In this document: positions 1-6,753 of the stretch, piece by piece | How positions within the stretch are numbered: position 1 is the first letter of the stretch | Layout of the letters: every line of letters begins with the position of its first letter | Assembly: GCA_002369055.1 (NCBI GenBank) | Contig: DFEL01000077.1 | Location: 1 to 9,372 of the forward strand | Source of the DNA: Cyanobacteria bacterium UBA3803 | GTDB taxonomy: Bacteria; Cyanobacteriota; Vampirovibrionia; Gastranaerophilales; Gastranaerophilaceae | Direction: 5' to 3' | DNA length: 9,372 nucleotides | Notes under the pieces: model-generated | Databases searched by the model: none | The model's input: only the letters and a program-made list of their open reading frames with translations | Told to the model about the DNA's origin: nothing | Program-made: the position numbers and the translations under genes

Positions 1-2
1 TA

Positions 3-23
3 TTCACTATTCACTACTCACTA
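3..23 (-). repeat. Three tandem heptamers (TAGTGAR) abutting the sheath stop codon
   Basis: On the minus strand three contiguous 7-bp units (TAGTGAG, TAGTGAA, TAGTGAA) follow directly after the TAA stop of the sheath fragment, and the array may continue off the left edge. In the sheath frame the stop is followed at once by TAG and TGA, giving three different stops in a row. Because seven is not a multiple of three, the array places stops in all frames. Whether it is a selected stop cassette or a simple sequence repeat cannot be decided here. Confidence 0.7.
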
Positions 24-737
24 TTAATTGCTTAACGCAGTTGTAATATATTTTATGTTTATGAATGAACTAAATCTGATATGTTCTGCGACACTTGGCG
101 GACAGAAATCGTAATTAAATCTTACAAATCCGTTTGCCACACTTTCTGCATCGTTAAGTTGCTCATCATACCAAACATCACCGTCTAAAATAAGACCTAC
201 TTCCGGATTTTTCCAAGTGTTAAATTTTGCTTTTATGCTTTCAAGAACATTATCTATCCACGCTCTCGTGACTTTTCCACCAACACATTCAAAAGAACCG
301 CTTTCGATTGTTTTTTCGATAAAGTTTGCAGTATCAATTACGCTATCAAATGTTTCAATTCCCGTTTCACTCGGATAACCGCAATTTCTTGCACCCCAAA
401 TTCTGAATTTACCTTTCCAGTTTATAACAGTTCCTATACCGGCTGCGTTTAATGCGTTTGATTCTGTATTTTCTTTATTCAAAATAAATTCAACAGGGAA
501 CTCTAAACCTTTTATTGTTCTTGATTCTGTATTATCTATCGATTTTGCAATATCCTGTTCTTTGTTTAATCTTACTCTGATACCTGCTAAAACAGGTGAA
601 ATAGGTTTAATCAACATTTCATCCAAAAATTGATTATAGCGTTTTACATAAGGTATTATATTAAATCTTATGGTTGAATTTTGACTTATATTCCATAATG
701 TATTTTGGTCTGAATAATCTGTTTGCAAATATTTCAC
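24..737 (-). CDS. Contractile tail sheath protein, C-terminal fragment (5'-truncated)
   Basis: This is the C-terminal part of a myovirus/P2 FI-like tail sheath protein, the contractile outer tube of the tail. Supporting motifs, numbered from the GTG at 735-737, are PISPVLAG (45-52), a FRIWGARNCGYPS block (111-123), DGDVWYDEQLN (185-195) and FNYDFCPPSVAEHIRF (207-222), followed by a normal-looking C-terminus. P2 FI is about 396 residues, so roughly the first 40% is missing. The frame is closed upstream by a stop at 753-755, and the GTG has no ribosome binding site, so this start is only formal. The first 25 residues or so do not look like sheath and may be read from joined foreign DNA. The 5' end overlaps the opposite-strand baseplate J fragment by 64 bp, which marks a rearrangement junction. 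I regard it as a pseudogene fragment. The sheath identity is based on remembered family motifs. Confidence 0.8.
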   Translation of the reverse strand: MKYLQTDYSDQNTLWNISQNSTIRFNIIPYVKRYNQFLDEMLIKPISPVLAGIRVRLNKEQDIAKSIDNTESRTIKGLEFPVEFILNKENTESNALNAAGIGTVINWKGKFRIWGARNCGYPSETGIETFDSVIDTANFIEKTIESGSFECVGGKVTRAWIDNVLESIKAKFNTWKNPEVGLILDGDVWYDEQLNDAESVANGFVRFNYDFCPPSVAEHIRFSSFINIKYITTALSN

Positions 738-1516
738 AAGCAGACATCCTGGTTAAACCGTTAAGTTATATTCAATCTGTTGAAAACTTATATGGTGTTT
801 CAGGCGGTGCGGATGTTGAGGACGATACACCATATATAAAACGTATTTTATTAGCACCTGAAAGTTTTAGTTGTGCTGGTTCAAGACAAAGTTATATTTA
901 TCATACGCTTTCTGCAAATGCAAATATTATTGATGCACAGGCGGAAAGTCCTGTTATTCCTGCAACGATTAAAATAGGTAATGATACTTATACGGAAGAA
1001 AACGGAAGTATTGACACAGGTGATTTTACGGCAAGTGTTGATTATAAAGCAGGTTCTATAACTTTTACAAAAGATGATGTAACATATTGCTTTAAAATAC
1101 CGCCACAAGCAACGGTTAATATTTATCCGCTTACTGATGATGATATTACACCGCAAACGGTCTTGCAGGATGTAAGTGATTTATTGACAGGTGAAAGCGT
1201 AAATCCGATGACGGATTACGTCAATGTCATTGCACCAACAAAAGTAAATAAAGCAATAACAATGAATGTACTTGTAAAAGCGGATGCAGATTTTAACAGT
1301 GTTTGTGATGCAGTGGACGAAGCTGCGGAAGAATATAAAAAAGAAATAAGAAAAACGCTTAAAGCAAGTATTGAACCGTCGCACATTTATACAAAAATCG
1401 GTGCAATAGACGGTGTTTATTCTGTTGATTTAAACGGATTAACAACACAAACCGCAGGAATAAACGAGTTTTTTGATATTACATTTACTATTAATATGAG
1501 TTTAAAGAGTAATTAA
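674..1516 (+). CDS. Baseplate assembly protein J-like, N-terminally truncated
   Basis: This resembles P2 gpJ/Mu gp47, a baseplate wedge component that links the tail tube end to the tail fibres. The family signature VSGGADVEDD is at residues 42-51, followed by an ESFSCAGSRQSYIYHTLSAN segment (63-82). Residues 97-143 look like an inserted beta-rich domain, and the rest matches the J C-terminal half (DVSDLL, then a Pro-Met-Thr-Asp-Tyr stretch). Complete J proteins carry about 80-100 more residues before the SGG motif; here these are replaced by DNA that also encodes the inverted sheath fragment. The frame opens at 665, the TTG at 674 lacks a ribosome binding site, and native J sequence probably begins only around 740-760. 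It is followed after 13 bp by the gpU-like gene with a good ribosome binding site, so the J-U pair looks like original phage order. Probably a pseudogene. Confidence 0.75.
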   Translation: MNFDLYSIMYFGLNNLFANISQADILVKPLSYIQSVENLYGVSGGADVEDDTPYIKRILLAPESFSCAGSRQSYIYHTLSANANIIDAQAESPVIPATIKIGNDTYTEENGSIDTGDFTASVDYKAGSITFTKDDVTYCFKIPPQATVNIYPLTDDDITPQTVLQDVSDLLTGESVNPMTDYVNVIAPTKVNKAITMNVLVKADADFNSVCDAVDEAAEEYKKEIRKTLKASIEPSHIYTKIGAIDGVYSVDLNGLTTQTAGINEFFDITFTINMSLKSN

Positions 1517-1529
1517 AAGGTGATTAATT

Positions 1530-2273
1530 ATGCAAGAACTAACTTTAGAACAAATATTTAACCGTACTGAAACGCTTGAATATTCAAAAGAATACAAATA
1601 CATAGAGCAAACAAGTGTAAACGGCAAGCCGTCTATTATTGCAGGGGATGAAAATTTAAAAAGTTTTTCATTGCGTATTAAGTTACATTATTCTTTTTGT
1701 AATCCGCAAAACATTATTGATGAATTGGAAGAAAAAGCGGAAAACAGAGAGGTTATAAATTATTTTCAACACGGTGTTTATATTGGTGATTATGTAATAA
1801 ACGGTTTAAGGGTAACTGCGGAGCAGAAAATAGATGATGCACTGATTTATGCGGAAATTGAAGTTAATTTGTTGGAAAATCCTGACAGCATAACAGAATT
1901 TGAACAACAGATAAAAACAAGTCCTGATGTTGATTTACAAAAAGTAAGTGCAACATCTAATAAAATGCAAAAGTTCTTATCCAAAGCCAAAGATATTATT
2001 GTTTCAAATATTTATGATTCTGTTGTTTCGACATTACAAAGCGGTGATGTGGCAGCATTAGGCGAAACAGGTATGAAGATTTTAAACGAGGCACAAAACT
2101 ACATTACAAACGAAATAAAAGTTGCAGGACTGAATAAAGCAGCTCCGATAGTACAAAAATATTTATCGAATTTGAATGTATCGAACGTGTTGGATGCAAC
2201 GCAAACGAATATATTAAAAACAGAATTAAACAAACTGCCTGAAAAACTGATTAATTCAGCATTGCGGAGTTAA
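1530..2273 (+). CDS. P2 gpU-like tail protein with long helical C-terminal extension
   Basis: Residues about 40-117 fit the P2 gpU family, which acts in tail completion. Visible signs are SFSLRIKLHYSF (45-56), a short helix beginning NIIDELEEKA, then HGVYIGDYVINGLRV (81-95) and a final strand IYAEIEVNLLE (106-116). P2 gpU is about 160 residues; this protein has 247 because of an extension of some 130 residues predicted to be mostly helical and without recognisable motifs. AAAAGGTG lies 7 bases before the ATG and supports the start. It is translated directly after the J-like gene, and transcription can end at the hairpin at 2428-2455. No frameshift is visible, so the gene is complete, but with J and sheath broken it is probably not functional in assembly. 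The extension could be a fused neighbouring tail protein. Confidence 0.6.
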   Translation: MQELTLEQIFNRTETLEYSKEYKYIEQTSVNGKPSIIAGDENLKSFSLRIKLHYSFCNPQNIIDELEEKAENREVINYFQHGVYIGDYVINGLRVTAEQKIDDALIYAEIEVNLLENPDSITEFEQQIKTSPDVDLQKVSATSNKMQKFLSKAKDIIVSNIYDSVVSTLQSGDVAALGETGMKILNEAQNYITNEIKVAGLNKAAPIVQKYLSNLNVSNVLDATQTNILKTELNKLPEKLINSALRS

Positions 2274-2277
2274 AAAC

Positions 2278-2335
2278 TGTCATGCCGTACTTGTTACGGC
2301 ATCTATAAAGATACCGCAATAAATGCGGTATGACA
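2278..2335. repeat. Double-hairpin REP-like extragenic element
   Basis: A 58-bp palindromic unit bounded by TGTCAT and ATGACA. It contains two perfect 8-bp hairpins: ATGCCGTA/TACGGCAT with loop CTTGT (2282-2302), and ATACCGCA/TGCGGTAT with loop ATAAA (2311-2331). The second hairpin followed by ATGAC shares its loop and 3' flank with the hairpin at 8745-8766, so the two are members of one family. This is typical of REP-like or small non-autonomous palindromic elements between convergent genes. Confidence 0.7.
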
Positions 2336-2361
2336 CAGAAATTGCACATTGACAACTAAAT

Positions 2362-2381
2362 AATCCAAGACAATCCAAGAC
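2362..2381. repeat. 10-bp tandem duplication AATCCAAGAC x2
   Basis: AATCCAAGAC occurs twice in direct succession between the REP-like element and the terminator, and a partial third unit (AGAC) follows. A target-site or replication-slippage duplication is possible. There is no evidence that it marks a prophage end. Confidence 0.5.
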
Positions 2382-2427
2382 AGACAAAAGAAAATGTTTT
2401 AATGCATAAATGCCTAAATATAAATAA

Positions 2428-2455
2428 ACAAGGTGGTTATGCCACCTTGTTTTTA
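2428..2455 (+). terminator. Rho-independent terminator between convergent units
   Basis: ACAAGGTGG pairs with CCACCTTGT around a TTATG loop and is followed by a run of T. It can end the rightward J-gpU transcript. On the minus strand the hairpin is followed by TTTATTTATATTT, so it could also serve the leftward repressor-nuclease operon, whose last stop codon is at 2480. Confidence 0.85.
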
Positions 2456-2479
2456 TATTAAATTTAAAACTAATTATTT

Positions 2480-3571
2480 TTATTTTTTTGATGTCTTTTT
2501 TGAATAATTAATTTCAATTTCATTAACTTTATTTATTATTTTTTCTTTAAAATTAAAAATATCAGATACTGAATTTATAAGAATTTTTTCTTCTTTTGAA
2601 CGTTTTTCACCATCTTGATTATTTAAAAAAGATATATATTTATTGGATTTATTTAAATATAATCTGCATATTGTTTTTAATATATTGTCATCAAGTATTA
2701 CATTAAAATAACTTAAATTATCCCTATATGTTACACGAGTTATATCAATTACACCATTTAAGATACTTTTCACAATGGCATAACCCTCTATTTCTTCTAA
2801 CGTTGTTACAACTTCTTTATCATCAGTTTCATCTTGTTCTTTTGTTTTTACCGCTAAATTAAAATCAAGTGATGTTTTCATTACTTTTGACATAAAAAGG
2901 TTAAAAGCTTCAACAGCAGTCTTTTTATGTCTTTCAATAACTTTAGATGTTTTTATACCGTCATATATTTCAGATTTATCAAGTAAATATTTAACAAAAT
3001 CATCTGAAGGGTTTCTATATTCTTTTTCAATAACTTCTTCAAAACTTTTGATATATTTTAAATCTCCGGCACTTGAATAGACTTTTTCTATATCAAATTT
3101 TTCTTTGCAGAAAGATTCTAAAGTAACAACTTGATTTGGTTTAAAATCAAGTAGATTAAAAATGAAAAAAGGTTCTCTATCTAAAATATTTTGTTCATCA
3201 ATGTCTGAAAAAAATTTATATACAAGTCCATTTGTAAAAATAATAAATTTAGCTTTTGATGCTGTAAAATATTTGAAAAGTTGTCCACCGTGTTTTTTTA
3301 TATCTAATTTTTCATTTTCAACTTTTTTACATTCAATTAAAATTATCGGTTTATTATCTAATAAAATTGCATAATCAACTTTTTCATCTTTTTTTAGGCG
3401 GCTATCTGCAATATATTCTGGTATAACTTCAAGAGGATTAAACACATCATATCCTAAAGCATTCAAAAAAGGTAGCACTAATGCATTTTTGGTTGCTTCT
3501 TCTGTTTTTAAGCTATCTTTTAAGTTAATTGCTCTTTCTTTTAATTCGTTAATTTTTTCAACAAATTCCAT
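2480..3571 (-). CDS. Stand-alone HsdR-N-type PD-(D/E)XK nuclease, prophage cargo
   Basis: A 363-residue protein of the type I restriction HsdR N-terminal domain family (HSDR_N_2-like, COG4748-type). The nuclease core is visible: an N-terminal helix with TEEATKNALVLPFLNALGYD (23-42), catalytic Asp66 in KVDYAILL, Glu80-Cys-Lys82 in LIECKK, and a GQLFKYF segment (96-102) matching the conserved QxxxY of this fold. The C-terminal part (from about residue 255, YAIVKSIL, then SYFNVIL and TICRLYLN) is the second conserved domain of the stand-alone family. No helicase motor, methylase or specificity subunit lies nearby, so it is not a classical type I system. CCTCCA at 3581-3586 (a GGAGG-type site on the coding strand), 9 bases before the ATG, supports the start. 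It is 56 bp downstream of the repressor on the same strand, so it is probably expressed in the lysogen. Anti-phage or exclusion activity is inference; the nuclease fold is well supported. Confidence 0.8.
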   Translation of the reverse strand: MEFVEKINELKERAINLKDSLKTEEATKNALVLPFLNALGYDVFNPLEVIPEYIADSRLKKDEKVDYAILLDNKPIILIECKKVENEKLDIKKHGGQLFKYFTASKAKFIIFTNGLVYKFFSDIDEQNILDREPFFIFNLLDFKPNQVVTLESFCKEKFDIEKVYSSAGDLKYIKSFEEVIEKEYRNPSDDFVKYLLDKSEIYDGIKTSKVIERHKKTAVEAFNLFMSKVMKTSLDFNLAVKTKEQDETDDKEVVTTLEEIEGYAIVKSILNGVIDITRVTYRDNLSYFNVILDDNILKTICRLYLNKSNKYISFLNNQDGEKRSKEEKILINSVSDIFNFKEKIINKVNEIEINYSKKTSKK

Positions 3572-3627
3572 TTAAATATTCCTCCATTTGTAATTTATAT
3601 CTTATTTTTTATGATTTTACTTAATAT

Positions 3628-4248
3628 TTATAGAACTCTGCTTATCCACATTACTCTGCCAATTACATCAAAATTTAAAGATTTATCAGACAAATTAATG
3701 GTATAAGGTTCATAATTAACATTATCTGAAATTACTCTTAATTTATTGTTTGGCAATTTTTGTAACCTTTTTGCAAATAATGTATTATCATATCTTATTA
3801 AATATATTTTACCGTCATATATCTCTTTTTTAGAAAAATCAATTAATATTTTATCTGAACCACCCACTATTGTAGGAAACATGCTTTCTCCGCTTGTATT
3901 AATAATACAGGATGTTTGTGGATTTGCACCAATTTCTTTAAATAGTGATTTAGGAAGTGGAAAATATTCTGTTACATCCTCATTAAATACTTCTTGACCA
4001 ATACCAAGACCTGCCGAAACATCACCTTTTTTAGGTATATTGATACATTCTTCAGTATTTTTTTCTTGATATTTTATATTATATTTATTTTCAATTTTCT
4101 TTATATCCGCAGAACTTAATTCAACTCCTCGTTTTATTCTATTGCTAAAAGCCTGAGGTGTTAAATTTAATACTTCCGCAATTTCTTTTTGCTTTATATT
4201 ACATTTTGTTAAGTTATTTAAATTCTCTAAAAGTTTACTATATTGCAT
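3628..4248 (-). CDS. Prophage repressor, HTH plus S24/LexA-like self-cleaving peptidase
   Basis: A 206-residue CI/LexA-type repressor. The N-terminal helix-turn-helix spans about residues 17-45 (QKEIAEVLNLTPQAFSNRIKRG). A linker leads to the cleavage-site candidate Ala79-Gly80 (DVSAGLG). The S24 peptidase domain has Ser122 in SGESMFPT and Lys160 in LFAKRL, the expected catalytic dyad at near-LexA spacing. It is read divergently from the Ner-like and transposase genes, the arrangement of the Mu c repressor, and should bind the repeats at 4274-4363. Intact cleavage residues suggest induction by RecA/SOS, unlike Mu c itself. No Shine-Dalgarno precedes the ATG, and a possible -10 (TATGAT) lies only 15-20 bases upstream, so the mRNA may be almost leaderless. 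The nuclease gene follows in the same operon. Confidence 0.9.
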   Translation of the reverse strand: MQYSKLLENLNNLTKCNIKQKEIAEVLNLTPQAFSNRIKRGVELSSADIKKIENKYNIKYQEKNTEECINIPKKGDVSAGLGIGQEVFNEDVTEYFPLPKSLFKEIGANPQTSCIINTSGESMFPTIVGGSDKILIDFSKKEIYDGKIYLIRYDNTLFAKRLQKLPNNKLRVISDNVNYEPYTINLSDKSLNFDVIGRVMWISRVL

Positions 4249-4262
4249 ATCAAAGCCAAGTT

Positions 4263-4289
4263 ATCATATATTCTGTGTATAAATGTGAA
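4263..4289 (-). promoter_or_regulatory. Candidate leftward repressor promoter
   Basis: On the minus strand TATGAT (4268-4263) can act as -10 and TTCACA (4289-4284) as -35, but with a short 15-bp spacer. Transcription would begin about 8-10 bases before the repressor ATG, leaving no room for a Shine-Dalgarno, and none is seen. Weak by itself, it is supported by the divergent layout. Confidence 0.35.
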
Positions 4290-4324
4290 TAAATTGTTGA
4301 TTTATTAACAAATTATGTGTATAA
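4274..4324. promoter_or_regulatory. Paired TGTGTATAA direct repeats flanking an inverted repeat (operator candidate)
   Basis: TGTGTATAA occurs at 4274-4282 and 4316-4324, exactly 42 bp apart, close to four helical turns. Between them lies a near-palindrome TTGTTGA/TTAACAA (4294-4300 and 4305-4311) that overlaps the -35 of the rightward promoter. Same-face spacing in a divergent control region suggests cooperative repressor or Ner-like binding. Which protein binds which site is unknown. Confidence 0.5.
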
Positions 4325-4325
4325 T
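4297..4325 (+). promoter_or_regulatory. Rightward early promoter
   Basis: TTGATT (4297-4302) and a consensus TATAAT (4320-4325) are separated by an ideal 17 bp. Transcription would start near 4332, about 62 bases before the first early gene. Both elements are covered by repeated sequences, so the promoter should be repressible in the lysogen. Confidence 0.7.
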
Positions 4326-4338
4326 TAACATGTTGTTT

Positions 4339-4363
4339 AAGTTTATTTTTTATTAATAAACTT
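4339..4363. promoter_or_regulatory. Perfect 9-bp inverted repeat in the early leader (operator candidate)
   Basis: AAGTTTATT (4339-4347) and AATAAACTT (4355-4363) are perfect inverted copies around 7 bases, just downstream of the predicted start of early transcription. A further half-site-like AAGTTTTAT follows at 4369-4377, and the 8-bp palindrome AACATGTT lies at 4327-4334. A DNA-binding site is more likely than an RNA hairpin because the stem is almost pure A/T. Confidence 0.5.
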
Positions 4364-4393
4364 TATGTAAGTTTTATACCATGAAAGGAATTT

Positions 4394-4588
4394 ATGAACA
4401 ATAGCATTTTAATGTTAGATGAAATTGAAAAAGATTTACCAATTGGAATTGCTCAAATTAGAGTTTATCTAAAAGACGGTCGCTTAAAAGGTAGAAAAGT
4501 CCGTAATAAATGGTTTGTATATCAAAATGACTATGAAGATTTTAAAGAACAATACGGATTTAATTTTGATAGAAAAGAAACTGCGTAA
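4394..4588 (+). CDS. Small excisionase/Ner-like winged-helix DNA-binding protein
   Basis: A 64-residue protein whose centre (GIAQIRVYLKDGRLKGRKV, then NKWFVYQNDYEDF) fits the excisionase/MerR-like helix-turn-helix family: a recognition helix, a basic KGRKV wing, then an aromatic strand and a short acidic helix. AAGGA, 6 bases before the ATG, is a good ribosome binding site. It is the first gene of the rightward early operon, directly opposite the repressor, the position held by ner in Mu and cro in lambda. It is therefore likely to act on the shared control region as an early-state regulator; a role as transposition accessory factor is an alternative. The fold is moderately clear, the role is inferred from position. 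Confidence 0.65.
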   Translation: MNNSILMLDEIEKDLPIGIAQIRVYLKDGRLKGRKVRNKWFVYQNDYEDFKEQYGFNFDRKETA

Positions 4589-4626
4589 AAAAAATTATGA
4601 AAAATATAGTTTAAGGACATCATAAC

Positions 4627-6732
4627 TTGGGTAAAGATTTAAACGAAAATTTAATATATGTAAAGGTTAAAGACGTTGCTGAAAAAGCAGGCATATCTAT
4701 TAGAACTGTGCGTAGATATTGCAAATCAAACAAGTACCAAACAAAACTTGTTAGCGGTAATGGTGGACAACAGTATGAAATTTTATTTTCTTCGCTTGAA
4801 CCGGAAATTCAAGCAAAGTTTAGAGGTTCCGACCTGAGAGATTGCAATAGGGATATGTGTACGGAAAATTTCCCTATTGCCCATTTATCCGGTGCAGAAA
4901 TATCATTTCACAAAAATTCTTCTGCACCTGTTTCTTTAACGTCCAAAGAAATGACTTTGCTTGAAAGTTTTTCTTTAACCGAAAAAGATAATACAAACTA
5001 TGTTATTCCGGAAAAAGCAAAGCAAAACGCTTTATTTAAGATTGATTTAATTATTCAATGGCAAAATTTCAGAAGTAATGCAGCAAATAAAACAGAGGCA
5101 GATAAAGAATTTTTACATCTATATAATAATAAATTATATAGTGAAAATTTATACAATAATTTAGGCAAAGTTTCTATTAAATCATTATATCGTTGGAATA
5201 AAGATTGGAATGATTCTAATAAAGATTGGAAAGCGTTAATTAATAATTACAATTACGGTTGTGAAAGTCAATTAATAAGCGATTTATCACTCATTGAAAG
5301 ATATTTATTGCTTAAATATATGCTGCATCAAAACAAATATGTTTTGGCAAAAGCGTATGAATATATTGTTAAAGATTTACAAAAACAAGGAATAGAGGCA
5401 AAAAGTTTAAAATCTTACAGACACGTTTGGAATTATGTATTACGCAACTATGCTGATATGGTTGAATATTCTCGTGGTGGTTTAAAAGCAGCCTTAGACA
5501 AACAATTACCGCATATTACAAAAGATAATTCAAAGCTGAATGTAGGTGATGTTATCACAGGCGACGGACATACTCTTGATTTTATGGTTAAAGACCCTAT
5601 TACAGGCAAACCGTGCCGTGCTACTCTTGTAACTTTCCAAGATGATGCAAGCAGAGATATTGTAGGTTATGAGATTATGACATCTGAAAATACACAATCC
5701 ATTGCATCAGCTTTAAGACACGCTATTATTTATCTCGGTAAAATGCCAAAAGTAGTGCATTTAGATAATGGTAGAGCGTTCAAAGGTAAGACTTTTACTG
5801 GTGAAAAAAAAGTAGATTTTACAACTTCCGGTATTCAAGGTTTATATGCTCAATTAGGAATAAAAACCATATTTTCAAAAGCCTATAACGGACGTGCAAA
5901 ACTTGTTGAACGTTTCTTTAAAGAATTTACAGAAAGTATGGCAAAACAAATGCCGTCCTATATTGGTAATACTATTGCAAATCAACCTGCAAGCACAAAA
6001 AGAAATGAGAAATTTCATAAAACCATTCAAGGTGATTTTGTTCCGACTATTGAAGAAACAAAAGTTTTGTTTGAAAAATGGCTTAATGAAGTTTATAGAC
6101 AAAGACAAGCTAAAAATGACAAAACAAAAACTATTCAAGAATACGTTAATGCAGGAAAAGGCAACGGTGTAGATATTTCTTTACTGGATGATTTAATGCT
6201 TGTTTCAAAAGAAATTAAAATCCATAAAGGTACAATTCGCTTATTTGATAATTATTATCATAACAACAAATTAGTAGGATTAAATCAAAAAGTTATAGCA
6301 AGATACGATATGTTTGATTTGTCATACGTTAAAGTTTACAGCCTAAAAGGTGAATTTTTATGTACGGCGGAACGTGAACAGGCAATTCATCCTTACGCAG
6401 AATTACTTGGAACACCACAAGATGTTGCACAATTCAGACAAAAAATGAAAGCTGTTCAAAAATTTGAAAAAGAAAGAAAACAACTTTACCAAACAAATTT
6501 AAAAACACTTTATCCGCAGTTTAAAAAGGTTATTACCGCAAAACAAATTGAGGCAAAAGAAGATAATGACAATTACAAAATCAATTTTGCGGAAAACACA
6601 AATATTCTAGCAGAAATTGAAAACGAAAAAGATTATGAAATTAATTCGCAAAATATGAATTTTGAAAATGAAAAAGTCTATGAAATTGATTATGACAAGA
6701 TTATAGAACAACAAAAGCAATATAACATTTAG
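4627..6732 (+). CDS. MuA-type DDE transposase
   Basis: A 701-residue transposase related to Mu A (663 residues), catalysing strand cleavage and transfer in replicative transposition. Residues about 10-65 form an end-binding helix-turn-helix (VKVKDVAEKAGISIRTVRRY), and 120-300 a helical region. The integrase-like core carries Asp313 in TGDGHTLDF, Asp380 in HLDNGRAF and Glu428 in LVERFFKEF, the complete DDE triad; the 67-residue D-D spacing is as in MuA. The Mu-type C-terminal barrel begins near 530 (IHKGTIRLFDNYY) and is followed by a charged helix and an Asn/Glu-rich tail, where MuA contacts MuB and ClpX. The start is TTG: AAGGA lies 9 bases upstream and an in-frame stop lies at 4612-4614. 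The reading frame is uninterrupted, so the enzyme may be active. Downstream, the MuB-like gene follows after 21 bp. Confidence 0.93.
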   Translation: MGKDLNENLIYVKVKDVAEKAGISIRTVRRYCKSNKYQTKLVSGNGGQQYEILFSSLEPEIQAKFRGSDLRDCNRDMCTENFPIAHLSGAEISFHKNSSAPVSLTSKEMTLLESFSLTEKDNTNYVIPEKAKQNALFKIDLIIQWQNFRSNAANKTEADKEFLHLYNNKLYSENLYNNLGKVSIKSLYRWNKDWNDSNKDWKALINNYNYGCESQLISDLSLIERYLLLKYMLHQNKYVLAKAYEYIVKDLQKQGIEAKSLKSYRHVWNYVLRNYADMVEYSRGGLKAALDKQLPHITKDNSKLNVGDVITGDGHTLDFMVKDPITGKPCRATLVTFQDDASRDIVGYEIMTSENTQSIASALRHAIIYLGKMPKVVHLDNGRAFKGKTFTGEKKVDFTTSGIQGLYAQLGIKTIFSKAYNGRAKLVERFFKEFTESMAKQMPSYIGNTIANQPASTKRNEKFHKTIQGDFVPTIEETKVLFEKWLNEVYRQRQAKNDKTKTIQEYVNAGKGNGVDISLLDDLMLVSKEIKIHKGTIRLFDNYYHNNKLVGLNQKVIARYDMFDLSYVKVYSLKGEFLCTAEREQAIHPYAELLGTPQDVAQFRQKMKAVQKFEKERKQLYQTNLKTLYPQFKKVITAKQIEAKEDNDNYKINFAENTNILAEIENEKDYEINSQNMNFENEKVYEIDYDKIIEQQKQYNI

Positions 6733-6753
6733 GCTAAAAAGGAGGAGGACATT

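Noticed and set aside
881..1384. Minus-strand open frames opposite the J-like gene
   Set aside because: Cys/Ile/Arg-rich translations without motifs or ribosome binding sites; they are antisense shadows of a clear baseplate J reading frame.
2376..2384. CAAGACAGA shared with the fusA terminator stem (8902-8910), as possible prophage att repeats
   Set aside because: Nine A-rich bases are expected by chance at this composition, and the right copy is part of a host terminator hairpin.
2480..3571. Complete type I restriction system
   Set aside because: Only the HsdR N-terminal-type nuclease domain is present; there is no helicase motor, HsdM or HsdS, and the neighbours are prophage regulators.
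4597..4614. Five-codon open frame (MKNIV) before the transposase
   Set aside because: Too short and without its own ribosome binding site; its end overlaps the transposase ribosome binding site, so coupling is possible, but there is no support for a gene.
5875..6172. Open frames on both strands inside the transposase gene
   Set aside because: They overlap the catalytic-core and downstream coding sequence of an intact MuA-type protein and show low-complexity Phe/Cys or Lys/Leu composition typical of shadow frames.
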